A DNA stretch of 64,000 bases from SCRD01 sp046705285 (GTDB lineage: Bacteria > Acidobacteriota > Terriglobia > UBA7540). Below are positions 33,797 to 41,799 of the stretch, in pieces. The stretch covers positions 7,466 to 71,465 of the forward strand of contig JBJKQK010000009.1 of NCBI GenBank assembly GCA_046705285.1, written 5' to 3'. How positions within the stretch are numbered: position 1 is the first letter of the stretch; every line of letters starts with the position of its first letter. The notes beneath the pieces are model-generated. The model was not told the DNA's origin. It ran no database searches and saw nothing but the letters and a program-made list of their open reading frames with translations. The translations under genes and the position numbers were made by a program.

Positions 33797-35236
33797 TTAA
33801 GCCTCAAAGGTGTAGCCCTCTTCTCCATGCAGAGCCAGATCAAGTCCCTGGACCTCATGCTCCGGCGGTACTCTTAATCCGACCAGCGCATCCACAACCT
33901 TCAGGATGATCAGGGTCCCGACAATCGCCAGGCCCCAGGCGATCGCCACGCCCACGAGCTGGTTCAACAGCTGGCCCGGGTGGCCGTCGATCAAACCCAC
34001 CGGCAGCGCTTTGCCGTGGCTGTTCTTAAAAATGGGATTGATGACGCTGGTTGCAAACACGCCGGTCAAAAGCGCTCCAATCGTTCCTCCCGCCCCGTGA
34101 ACTCCAAAGGCGTCGAGCGAATCATCGTACCCGAAGCGACTTTTCACCATCGACACCATCCAATAGCAGAAGGCTCCGGCAATAAAACCGATGATTAACG
34201 CCGACATCGGCGCCACAAAACCCGAAGCGGGCGTGATGGCCACCAGGCCCGCAACCGCTCCGGAGATCACCCCCAGTACGCTGGGCTTTCCATTTCGAAT
34301 CCATTCTACAGCTCCCCATCCGATAGCCGCAGCTGCCGCTCCAAAGTCCGTGGCAACAAAGGCGCTGGTGGCAAGGCCGTTGGCGGCCAGCGCGCTGCCG
34401 GCGTTGAATCCAAACCAGCCCACCCACAGCAGGCAGGCTCCGATAAAGCTGAGGACCACGCTGTGGGGAGGCATCGGCTCGTTCGGATATCCGACCCGCT
34501 TCCCCAGATAGAGTGCGCAGACCAGAGCCGAAACCCCGGAAGTAATGTGAACAACCGTGCCGCCTGCAAAGTCAAGCGTGGGGAAAGCCCCGCCTAGTGA
34601 GGCATTCAGGAATCCGCCTTTCCCCCAAACCATGTGCGCCATTGGATCGTACACAATGATGGACCACAGCACCATGAAGAGAATCATGGCGCTGAATTTC
34701 ATACGCTCGGCAAACGCTCCGCAAATCAGCGCCGGCGTGATAATGGCGAACATCAACTGGAAAATCATGTAGGTTTCAAACGGGATGGTGCCCGCGTACG
34801 TGGGATCGGGGGCGCTGCCGACACCGTGCAGGAAAAGATGTCCAAAGCCTCCGATAAACGGTGTTCCGGGGCTGAAGCAAAGGCTGAACCCGAGCACCGC
34901 CCAGACCACCGTGATCAGGGCCATCAGCGAGAAACTCTGCATCATGGTCGAGAGGACATTTTTCTTCCGTACCAGCCCGCCGTAGAAAAGCGCCAGACCG
35001 GGCCCGGTCATCATCAGAACCAGCGCCGCACAAACCAGCATCCAGGCATTGTCGCCCGCGCTTTGCGCATCGGCGATCTCGCTCTGGAGCTTTTGCGACT
35101 GGCCCTTTGCGGGAACCTGGGAGACGCTGGTCTCCTGTGTTGCAACCGCCGGATGAGGCGCCGTTTGCGCCATTCCCCGCCCGGCAAACAGCCCAAAGAC
35201 AAGTCCAAGAATCACTACGTAGAGTAAATGCTTCAT
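33797..35236 (-). CDS. amt: Ammonium transporter Amt
   Basis: The protein is 479 residues with a signal peptide (MKHLLYVVILGLVFGLFAGRGMAQ), a spacer region rich in Gln/Ser, and about 11 transmembrane helices starting at AWMLVCAALVLMMTGPGLALFYGGLVRKKN. The pore His pair is in GGTVVHITSGVSAL and DAFGVHGAGGTIGALLTG. The cytoplasmic tail ends EVQGLDLALHGEEGYTFEA, the usual ending that contacts PII. It conducts ammonium into the cell. A strong promoter is predicted at 35379-35406, and two hairpins lie in the leader. Confidence 0.95.
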   Translation of the reverse strand: MKHLLYVVILGLVFGLFAGRGMAQTAPHPAVATQETSVSQVPAKGQSQKLQSEIADAQSAGDNAWMLVCAALVLMMTGPGLALFYGGLVRKKNVLSTMMQSFSLMALITVVWAVLGFSLCFSPGTPFIGGFGHLFLHGVGSAPDPTYAGTIPFETYMIFQLMFAIITPALICGAFAERMKFSAMILFMVLWSIIVYDPMAHMVWGKGGFLNASLGGAFPTLDFAGGTVVHITSGVSALVCALYLGKRVGYPNEPMPPHSVVLSFIGACLLWVGWFGFNAGSALAANGLATSAFVATDFGAAAAAIGWGAVEWIRNGKPSVLGVISGAVAGLVAITPASGFVAPMSALIIGFIAGAFCYWMVSMVKSRFGYDDSLDAFGVHGAGGTIGALLTGVFATSVINPIFKNSHGKALPVGLIDGHPGQLLNQLVGVAIAWGLAIVGTLIILKVVDALVGLRVPPEHEVQGLDLALHGEEGYTFEA

Positions 35237-35378
35237 TTCAGGTTTCTCGCTCCTCGTGCAGTAGCCGGCAGGGTTTTCTCGGGCCGTAAAGTCCCGAGAA
35301 TTCCGCGCACTATGATGGTCCGGCGTGATTTTCGCACGCCTTAACAGGATGACGACCAGCCGGCAGGTGTGACCGCCA

Positions 35379-35406
35379 ATTATAACCCGGCCTACTCACC
35401 GGTCAA
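35379..35406 (-). promoter_or_regulatory. Sigma70-type promoter for amt-glnK
   Basis: The minus strand reads TTGACC (35401-35406), a 16-base spacer and a perfect TATAAT (35379-35384). Transcription would start near 35372, giving a leader of about 135 bases. Confidence 0.6.
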
Positions 35407-35503
35407 GGCCCTTCCACTTCTTTGCGGCAGCGCTCCAACCGCTTCCAGAAGAGCCTGGCCGTCCAGCCTGACTGGGCAGGCAATCGCCGGAATCCGCCTG
35501 AAA

Positions 35504-35533
35504 TTGCGCCGCGCTGCACCGGTGGATTATAAT
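35504..35533 (+). promoter_or_regulatory. Candidate promoter for the SIS-domain gene
   Basis: TTGCGC (35504-35509, three of six), an 18-base spacer and a perfect TATAAT (35528-35533) on the plus strand, about 80 bases before the SIS gene. Confidence 0.4.
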
Positions 35534-35615
35534 TTGGCCTCAATGATCGTCGCCGCCCCGAGGATGGCCTGCGTATGCCCCTGCAGAGGGCTTCCTTGGC
35601 GGCGCAGATGATTGC

Positions 35616-36287
35616 ATGGGACCAGGGGGGATGATCCCTGCTGCAAAATACCCGAAAGAGGTGATGAAATTGGCCAACTCAACAAATGATTTTTCTGCCT
35701 ATCTGGCAGAACTAAAGACAGTTCTTGACAGGCTCCCGCTCGAGCAGATCTCGAAAGCCGCAGACATCCTGTTCGCCTGCTACGAGACAGACCACACGGT
35801 TTTCACTTTCGGCAATGGCGGGAGCGGCGCACTGGCATCTCACCTGGTGGCGGACTTCGGCAAGGGAACGCACTTTCCCGGCCCCGGACACCTATCAACT
35901 TTCAGGCGCATGAAAGCGCTCGCGGTGACGGACAGCATGCCGATGATCACGGCCTGGGCCAATGACACTCAGTACGAAGACATTTTCATGCGGCAAATGG
36001 AAAACTTCATCCAGCGGGGCGACGTGGCCTTCGCCATCAGCGGGAGCGGCAATTCAGCCAACGTTCTGAAGGCCCTCGAGCATGCCCGCCGCATTGGCGC
36101 AACGACTGTGGGTCTGGGAGGATTTGGCGGAGGCAAGATGAAAGATCTGCTCGACTGCGCTGTCATCGTTCCTTCCGACAATATGCAGCGGGTCGAGGAC
36201 GCCCACCTGATCATCGGGCATATGATCTTCCTGGACCTTCGCAGCCGCATCACCGCGCTCTCAGAGGCGGCCTCGCAGCGAGCCTGA
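35616..36287 (+). CDS. SIS-domain sugar-phosphate isomerase (GmhA-like)
   Basis: The protein is up to 223 residues of the SIS fold. TFGNGGSGALASHLVADFGKGT (near 64-85) and FAISGSGNSANVLKALEHARRIG (near 134-155) are the phosphosugar-binding loops; the first is like sedoheptulose-7-phosphate isomerase GmhA. It probably isomerises a phosphosugar used for surface-glycan precursors, but the exact substrate is unknown. Start choice is uncertain: ATGs at 35616, 35631 and 35664 are all in frame and each has a G-rich stretch too close to it; MKLANSTNDF (35664) looks like the best conserved beginning. Confidence 0.82.
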   Translation: MGPGGMIPAAKYPKEVMKLANSTNDFSAYLAELKTVLDRLPLEQISKAADILFACYETDHTVFTFGNGGSGALASHLVADFGKGTHFPGPGHLSTFRRMKALAVTDSMPMITAWANDTQYEDIFMRQMENFIQRGDVAFAISGSGNSANVLKALEHARRIGATTVGLGGFGGGKMKDLLDCAVIVPSDNMQRVEDAHLIIGHMIFLDLRSRITALSEAASQRA

Positions 36288-36411
36288 GACGCTTCTCGCC
36301 ATCTCGCCAACGAATCCACTGCAACGGCCATCGGCGCAGGAAGTGGAAATCCCTTCCAACAGTTCTTGAAGAATTGGCGACCGTCTCGCCGGTGGCGTTC
36401 GCCAGCCGCCG

Positions 36412-36717
36412 TCAATTCACAGAGGTTTTCTGGCCGGCAGGTTTCACGATGAACTGCCTGCGGGGATGTTTCTTCACGATGCGCTCAAGTCCCCAGAGTG
36501 CCGACTGCGATCCTTCATCTTTGAGTTCCTGGAATGAGCGCGTATTGGCATCGTTGCAGCGCGGACAGATCATTGTGGGCCGCCCCAGCACGTTCACCTT
36601 GGGGCTGTCGGAGTAAAAGATCGAATGCAAAGCGTCATGGTTGTTGTGCATCAGGCAGTTGTGACATACAAACCAGAGGTTCCTGTCAATCTTCTTAAAT
36701 ATGCTGATGATGCTCAT
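36412..36717 (-). CDS. Small CxxC zinc-ribbon-like protein, 101 aa
   Basis: The protein starts MSIISIFKKIDRNLWFVCHNCLMHNN and has cysteine pairs CHNC (near 18) and CPRC (near 51) about 30 residues apart, a four-cysteine zinc-ribbon pattern. A middle SDSPKVNVLGRP stretch separates them, and a basic C-terminus (KKHPRRQFIVKPAG) follows. I do not recognise the family. It recalls the similar two-pair arrangement at 3233-3478, although the sequences are not alike. A GGGA lies five bases before the ATG. Confidence 0.6.
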   Translation of the reverse strand: MSIISIFKKIDRNLWFVCHNCLMHNNHDALHSIFYSDSPKVNVLGRPTMICPRCNDANTRSFQELKDEGSQSALWGLERIVKKHPRRQFIVKPAGQKTSVN

Positions 36718-37089
36718 CGTCGTCCCGTTTCACCTCTTGGAAATATCCTGGCTGGCTGTCGAAAAGAATCTTGGCCCGCCCTATAAAGACTAGCAACTCT
36801 GAAAGAATCCTGCGACTGTCCGGCTTGCACGGGGGGCCGACTCCTCGCAAGGCGCCGGGCAGAACACTTGCGCCAGGCCTTCCGCACTCGCTCAAAAAAT
36901 GAAAAACCTTCGCGATCATGCCGGCCGGCAGGGTACAGACCGGCTCCTTCCGCTTTGTGCAATTATATTTCGAATGGCCGCAAACACGCCACAGAATCGA
37001 ACCGCCGGCTCTTTGACTGCCGCGCCGGCTGCGGCCAACCTTCTTGCAAACGGCCCGATAACAAATTTACAATCTCAGCGGAGCTGACA
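36718..37089. other. Divergent intergenic region before the oxidoreductase at 37090
   Basis: In 372 bases I see no gene. A candidate promoter TTGCAA (37044-37049), 18-base spacer, TACAAT (37068-37073) points to the oxidoreductase but would give a leader of only about ten bases, so confidence is low. Confidence 0.3.
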
Positions 37090-38277
37090 ATGACAAAACC
37101 TATTCGAATCGGCATTGCCGGAGCGGGTTTCGCCGCGCGGTTTCATATGAAGGGCTACCAGAAAGTGTATGGTGTTCCTCTTGCTGTCACGGGCGTCATT
37201 TCACATCGCCCGGCCTCGCGCCAGAAGTTTGCACAGGACTATGGCGTCAAGGCTTTTGACTCTCTTCAGCAGTTGTGTGGCGCCGCCGATGTGATCGACG
37301 TTTGCACCCCAGGCTCCAGCCATGAAACCGTGGCGGTTGAAGCCCTGAAGCGGGGCAAGCACGTCATTATCGAAAAGCCCTTTACCGGTTACTATGGCCC
37401 CCCAAAGGCGAACGGGGTGGAATTTCGTGGAAACACTTTTCCCAAGGAAATAATGCTCCGCGAGGCAATGGCGAGCTGTCACCGCATTCTGGAGGCTGCA
37501 CGCAAGAGCGGCAAGATGATCGGTTACGCCGAGGACTGGGTCTATGCTCCCTCCATCCAGAAGGAGCGGGAGATCATCGAAAAAAGCGGCGGGCAGATCC
37601 TCTGGCAGATCGGCGGCGCGTCCCACAACGGATCACATTCTCCTTACTACGGGATGTGGAAATTTTCAGGTGGCGGCTCAATCGTGGGCAAGGCTTGCCA
37701 TCCACTTTCGGCAGCGCTCTACCTGAAAATCGCCGAAGGAAGAGCGCGGAACGGCAAACCCATCCGGCCCGCCACTGTGTCCGCCCGTACGCACGAAATC
37801 ACTCGCTTGAAGGACTTTCAGGACGCGGGCTTCATTCGACGGGATTACGAAGACATTGAAGACTACAGCCAGGTACACATTACGTTCACTGACGGAACGG
37901 TAGCCGATATTTTCTCTTCAGAACTCGTTCTCGGCGGGGTCCATAACTGGCTTGAAGTTTTTGCCAACAACCATCGTACCCGCTGCAATCTGAACCCGAT
38001 TGATGCCCTCGAAACCTTCAATCCCAAAGAGGATTTCTTCAAGGACGTGTACGTGACAGAGAAGATCTCAACCAAGCAGGGATGGAACCATACGGCGCCG
38101 GACGAAGACTGGCAGCACGGTTACCTGCAGGAATTCCAGGATTTTCTTGAAGCCATTCGGGATCATCGCGAGCCGTTGGCGAATGGCGCTCTGGCCTCTG
38201 ACAGCATCGCGGTGCTCTATAGCGCCTATTTGTCAGCCGAGCGCCGTGGCAGCGAGGTGGAAATTTCGCTTGCCTAG
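37090..38277 (+). CDS. Gfo/Idh/MocA-family oxidoreductase
   Basis: The protein is 395 residues. The N-terminal Rossmann domain begins IRIGIAGAGFAARFHMKGYQKV, with DVIDVCTPGSSHETVAVEALKRGKHVIIEKPFTGY carrying the EKP lysine used by this dehydrogenase family. The C-terminal alpha/beta substrate-binding domain contains HNGSHSPYYGMWKFSGGGSIVGKACHPL. It probably oxidises a sugar or inositol derivative with NAD(P); specificity is unknown. The ATG at 37090 has GGAG six bases upstream. Another family member lies 116 bases downstream on the opposite strand, so the two may act on related sugars. Confidence 0.88.
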   Translation: MTKPIRIGIAGAGFAARFHMKGYQKVYGVPLAVTGVISHRPASRQKFAQDYGVKAFDSLQQLCGAADVIDVCTPGSSHETVAVEALKRGKHVIIEKPFTGYYGPPKANGVEFRGNTFPKEIMLREAMASCHRILEAARKSGKMIGYAEDWVYAPSIQKEREIIEKSGGQILWQIGGASHNGSHSPYYGMWKFSGGGSIVGKACHPLSAALYLKIAEGRARNGKPIRPATVSARTHEITRLKDFQDAGFIRRDYEDIEDYSQVHITFTDGTVADIFSSELVLGGVHNWLEVFANNHRTRCNLNPIDALETFNPKEDFFKDVYVTEKISTKQGWNHTAPDEDWQHGYLQEFQDFLEAIRDHREPLANGALASDSIAVLYSAYLSAERRGSEVEISLA

Positions 38278-38393
38278 CGGCAGATGTGTGCGCCGGGCTG
38301 CTGGTCGGCAGCGTTTCGAACGCTCAAAATCAGGCCGCCAGGAACCTGGCAGTTCCCGATAACGGTCATATCCCGCCCCGTGAAATTCGGCGA

Positions 38394-39428
38394 TTAATCA
38401 GGAAGAGCTTTCTCCAGGGCTTCCAGTTCCGCTGCTCCTGGTCCAAGCGGCAGCTTGATCTTGCCGCGCTGGGTGGCCGAACGGCAGATGGCCATCATGA
38501 TTTCAAACCCCTTGTACGCGCTCTCGCCGTTGCACGGGTGGACTTTGTTCGGATCGTCCATCCAGTCGGCAATCTGCTGGATGTATGGCGGCATATCGTG
38601 CGCGTAATCCATACAGCCGGGCCCCGAAATCACGCCCCCGGAATCCTTCGTAATGGCGCGCCAGCCGCCGCCCGTCAGCACTTCCGCGAAGCCTTCCGTG
38701 CCCTGGGCGCCGATTCGGCATTTTCGCCACCAGTAATCGACTTCAGGAACGTCCGGGACGCCGTCGCCGCTTTCAACAATGCCTCGAACACCGTTGGCAA
38801 ACTGGATCAGTCCCGCCACGTAGTCGGGCGAGGGGTGATTGTCTCGAAACTTTTCCTTGCCGGATGCCTGGCCAATCACCCATTCCGCCTCCACGCTATC
38901 ATTGAACCAGCGAATGTAATCGATCAGATGGGTCAGCATGTGCATCATCCATCCCGTGGCCGTACCGTAAACGGTGTGAACCCGGCCGATGGCGCCGCTC
39001 GAAATGATTTCCTTTACCTTGCGGTAATGATCTCCGTAGCGGTGCTGGTGGCTGACCACAGTTTTGACGTTGGCGTCGCGGACCAGTTTCATGATCTCCA
39101 GAGCTTCGTTGGTGCTCAGTGCAATCGGCTTTTCAAAGGCGATCAGGCGTGCGCCCGACTCCACGCCCAGGCGGATCATGTCCAGCCGCAATTGCGGCAG
39201 CGTGCAAAAACAGAAGATGTCAGGTTTAAGCCCCTTCATCAGTTCAGAGGCATCGGTGTTGGTCCTGGGACTTCCGAATTTCTTCGCCGCGGCTTCCAGC
39301 CTTTCCTTGTCGATGTCGCAGAGACCAACAATCTTGAACCGTCCGTTGTTTGAGAAGGCGTCAGCATGGTGCATGCCGCGCTTTCCCAGACCGACCACCA
39401 CAACGCCGTACCTCTTCTCTCCGCTCAT
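38394..39428 (-). CDS. Gfo/Idh/MocA-family oxidoreductase
   Basis: The protein is 344 residues. It begins with YGVVVVGLGKRGMHHADAF (nucleotide-binding loop) and FKIVGLCDIDKERLEAAAKKFG. GARLIAFEKPIALSTNEALEI carries the conserved EKP lysine, and HQHRYGDHYRKVKEII marks the start of the C-terminal domain, with MLTHLIDYIRWF containing the conserved His. Substrate unknown. It lies 127 bases downstream of the DegT aminotransferase gene on the same strand, a pairing often seen in amino-sugar pathways. Confidence 0.88.
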   Translation of the reverse strand: MSGEKRYGVVVVGLGKRGMHHADAFSNNGRFKIVGLCDIDKERLEAAAKKFGSPRTNTDASELMKGLKPDIFCFCTLPQLRLDMIRLGVESGARLIAFEKPIALSTNEALEIMKLVRDANVKTVVSHQHRYGDHYRKVKEIISSGAIGRVHTVYGTATGWMMHMLTHLIDYIRWFNDSVEAEWVIGQASGKEKFRDNHPSPDYVAGLIQFANGVRGIVESGDGVPDVPEVDYWWRKCRIGAQGTEGFAEVLTGGGWRAITKDSGGVISGPGCMDYAHDMPPYIQQIADWMDDPNKVHPCNGESAYKGFEIMMAICRSATQRGKIKLPLGPGAAELEALEKALPD

Positions 39429-39555
39429 TTTCGGCTAGCCTCCCTCAAAACTGTGTTTACAAACCTCCGCCTGCCAGCCTCGGAGCGCAGCTCCCCCCTG
39501 CCCTTTCGGGCCGGCGCTTCTCATGACCCTTCAGGAAATTCCGATTACAGGCCAG

Positions 39556-40701
39556 CTAGGCTCTCGCTGAACCCTTTGCGGCTTTGCGTGATTTCTCCCA
39601 CTCTTTGATTCCGTCGATCACCAGCTTCGCTTCATCCGCGGTCAACTCCGGATACATGGGCAGTGAAAGCACCCGGGCCGCTGAACGTTCGGTATGTTCA
39701 AGCGAGCCGGAAATTCGCGCGTTCTGCCCAAAGGGATATCCTTCCTGCTGATGAATCGCGATGGGGTAGTGGGTAAGAGCCCGGATGCCCTTGGATTTCA
39801 GGTAAGCCTGCAAATCATCGCGAAGCTCGGTTTCGACGATATAGAGGTGGAAAATGTGGCGGAAGCCCGACCGAACGGTCGGAAGCTTCAGCGAGGTGCC
39901 CGCCAATCCCGCGTCATATTCTTTTGCCCGTTGCCGCCGAAGGTCATTCCAGTTATCAAGATGTTTCAGCTTCACGCTGAGGACCGCAGCATGAATGTCA
40001 TCGAGCCGGCTGTTGTATCCAAGGCTGTGGTGTGAACGCTGGTTTGACCCGTGGTTTCGAAGCTTGCGGATTTCTTCCGCCAGTTCGGAATTGTTGGTCG
40101 TCACCGCTCCGCCATCGCCGAAGCAACCGAGATTTTTTTGAATAATGAAGCTGGTGCAAACCGCGTCACTCAGCTCACCAATCGCGAAGTCGTCACCGCG
40201 CGCACCCAGAGCCTGCGCACAATCCTCGATCACAAACAGGTTGTGTGCTTTCGCAATCTTCGAGATTAGGCGCATCTCCGCCGGCTGCCCGTAGAGATGG
40301 ACAGGAATAACGGCCTTGGTCTTCGGAGTGATCGCCGCCTCGATCAGGTTGGGATCGATGTTGCAGGTTTTGGGGTCAATGTCTACAAAGACCGGCGTCG
40401 CACCCACCAGCCACACCGCCTCCGCTGTCGCAAAAAAGGTGTTTGAAGTGGTGATGACTTCATCGCCGGGGCCGACTCCCAGCGCCCGCAGCACCAGCAC
40501 CAGTGCGTCCGTGCCGGAGTTGAGGCCAACGGCCTCCTTCATGTTGCAGTACTTCGCAAGGTCGCCCTCAAACTGCTTGAGTTTGGGGCCCAGAACATAG
40601 CTGCCGCTCTCTAGAACTTCGTGAATCGCGGCATCGATTTCATTTTTAAGGTTGTGGTATTGACGGACATGGCCGTAGAAATCTACTTGAAAAGTTGACA
40701 C
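39556..40701 (-). CDS. DegT/DnrJ/EryC1/StrS-family sugar aminotransferase
   Basis: The protein is about 381 residues of the PLP fold-type I family that transaminates nucleotide-linked or free keto sugars. GLNSGTDALVLVLRALGVGPGDEVITTSNTF is near residue 58, FVDIDPKTCNIDPNLIEAAI near 107, VIEDCAQALGA (the Asp that contacts the pyridine nitrogen) near 158, and SFIIQKNLGCFGDGGAV with the aldimine Lys near 188. A GTG at 40701 is chosen because GGAGG lies six bases upstream. It is followed downstream by a Gfo/Idh/MocA oxidoreductase, which could provide the keto sugar. Confidence 0.9.
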   Translation of the reverse strand: MSTFQVDFYGHVRQYHNLKNEIDAAIHEVLESGSYVLGPKLKQFEGDLAKYCNMKEAVGLNSGTDALVLVLRALGVGPGDEVITTSNTFFATAEAVWLVGATPVFVDIDPKTCNIDPNLIEAAITPKTKAVIPVHLYGQPAEMRLISKIAKAHNLFVIEDCAQALGARGDDFAIGELSDAVCTSFIIQKNLGCFGDGGAVTTNNSELAEEIRKLRNHGSNQRSHHSLGYNSRLDDIHAAVLSVKLKHLDNWNDLRRQRAKEYDAGLAGTSLKLPTVRSGFRHIFHLYIVETELRDDLQAYLKSKGIRALTHYPIAIHQQEGYPFGQNARISGSLEHTERSAARVLSLPMYPELTADEAKLVIDGIKEWEKSRKAAKGSARA

Positions 40702-40806
40702 GCTCAACCTCCATTCGGTTGTTCCCTTGACTTTTCAGGACGTTAGCTTTCCCGCTTGGGCAGAATGGGCGCCTGCCCCAGCCTCCTCCGTGCAACGGAA
40801 AGTCAA

Positions 40807-41040
40807 TTATAACACCTTCGTCCGCACGTGCTTCCCGGCTGAAATGAAAAGCTGATACGCAGCTTCGGTGAGGTCGAACCGCTTTGCCAGCTGAAATCCC
40901 TGCCTCCAGTTCAAAAACGTCGTAATATAGGAACAGTGGTCACAGACAGTTCGACCCATTCCGGACAGGAAGGCTGGATTAATTCCTGAAACTACAATCC
41001 AACCTGTGAGAGAATGGTAACGGCGTGAATCAACTGTCAA
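40807..41040 (-). CDS. Doubtful small ORF, 77 codons
   Basis: Starting with TTG, the frame includes VCDHCSYITTFLNWRQGF and LTEAAYQLFISAGKHVRTKVL. The last part reads like the C-terminal end of a larger enzyme, so it may be a gene remnant. There is no Shine-Dalgarno. Listed because the composition is protein-like; it may equally be chance. Confidence 0.25.
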   Translation of the reverse strand: MTVDSRRYHSLTGWIVVSGINPAFLSGMGRTVCDHCSYITTFLNWRQGFQLAKRFDLTEAAYQLFISAGKHVRTKVL

Positions 41041-41109
41041 GGCTTAGTCTCAATCCAAGGAGGCGGTATCTCGGCATGCCGCAGTCTGGCTGCACCGGCA
41101 CTGAATTAT

Positions 41110-41155
41110 GGGGGATAGCAATTCCCCCTGATCTCGGTAACTCAACCTTAGGTTG
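41110..41155 (+). promoter_or_regulatory. Two hairpins in the leader of the RRM-protein gene
   Basis: GGGGGA (41110-41115) pairs with TCCCCC (41123-41128) around a 7-base loop, and CAACC (41143-41147) pairs with GGTTG (41151-41155) around TTA. They lie 60 and 30 bases before the RRM start, a position used by temperature- or protein-responsive leaders. Confidence 0.4.
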
Positions 41156-41185
41156 GACGACATATCTAAACTATGAGGAAAATCG

Positions 41186-41548
41186 ATGAAGAACCTTTTT
41201 GTGGGTAACCTTCCCTTTACTGCTACCGAAGACGAGCTCCGGGACCTGTTTAGTGCATTCGGTGAAGTTTCGCAAGTCCGGATCATGACAGACCGCGACA
41301 CGGGCAAGCCGCGGGGCTTCGCTTTCGTCGAAATGACCGATGACGAAGCGGCCGTGAAAGCCGTAACGGATCTCAACGGCAAGGAACTTGGCGGGCGCGC
41401 CCTCACCATCAATGAGGCCCGTCCCAAACCGGAGCGGCGCGGCGGCTTTCGCCCTGGCGGCGAAGGCGGCGGTGGCTTCGGTGGCAAGAAGCGCGGCGGC
41501 CGGGGCGGTCCCCGCGGACCGCACTCGCAGCGCGAACCACGCTGGTAA
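41186..41548 (+). CDS. Small RRM RNA-binding protein with Gly/Arg-rich tail
   Basis: The protein is 120 residues. The single RRM domain (residues 2-80) has RNP2 LFVGNL and RNP1 KPRGFAFVEM, both intact with the RNA-stacking aromatics. The remaining 40 residues are Gly/Arg/Lys-rich (GGEGGGGFGGKKRGGRGG). This is the bacterial equivalent of glycine-rich cold-inducible RNA-binding proteins and is likely an RNA chaperone induced by cold or stress. The ATG has GAGGA seven bases upstream and a structured leader. Nothing else in its operon is apparent. Confidence 0.93.
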   Translation: MKNLFVGNLPFTATEDELRDLFSAFGEVSQVRIMTDRDTGKPRGFAFVEMTDDEAAVKAVTDLNGKELGGRALTINEARPKPERRGGFRPGGEGGGGFGGKKRGGRGGPRGPHSQREPRW

Positions 41549-41799
41549 GGCAAGTTTCTCCGCCGTCCGCAACGCATAGCTGATCGGTGAGTGAAGTCTG
41601 CTCGCGGGGAGAAATGTGTCCACTGAGGTTGAGCCGCATCGCAGCCGGCACCGCGGGCACGATACCCGTGAAGCCGGCTGCATCCAGCCCTCGCACCCCT
41701 CACGCTGCGCGGCCAGTACTTCTGCCTTCACACCCATTGGCAGTCCGGGCGCATCACCCTTCGTGGCCTGTCATCGGGCGGAGAAATGGTATCCGCTGC

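Larger units (their letters stand above)
35237..35615. other. Divergent intergenic region amt/SIS isomerase with two leader hairpins
   Basis: This 379-base gap contains the amt promoter, a candidate promoter for the SIS gene (35504-35533), and, inside the amt leader, two inverted repeats: TTCTCGGG/CCCGAGAA (35276-35283 and 35293-35300, 8-bp perfect stem, 9-base loop) and GGCGTG/CACGCC (35322-35327 and 35335-35340). The first lies 40 bases before the amt ATG. Confidence 0.5.
40702..41185. other. Divergent intergenic region with a doubtful small ORF and the RRM leader
   Basis: This 484-base region holds a weak 77-codon minus-strand frame (40807-41040), whose TTG start codon is also a TTGACA hexamer, and a leader with two hairpins in front of the RRM gene. 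Otherwise it looks non-coding. Confidence 0.4.
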
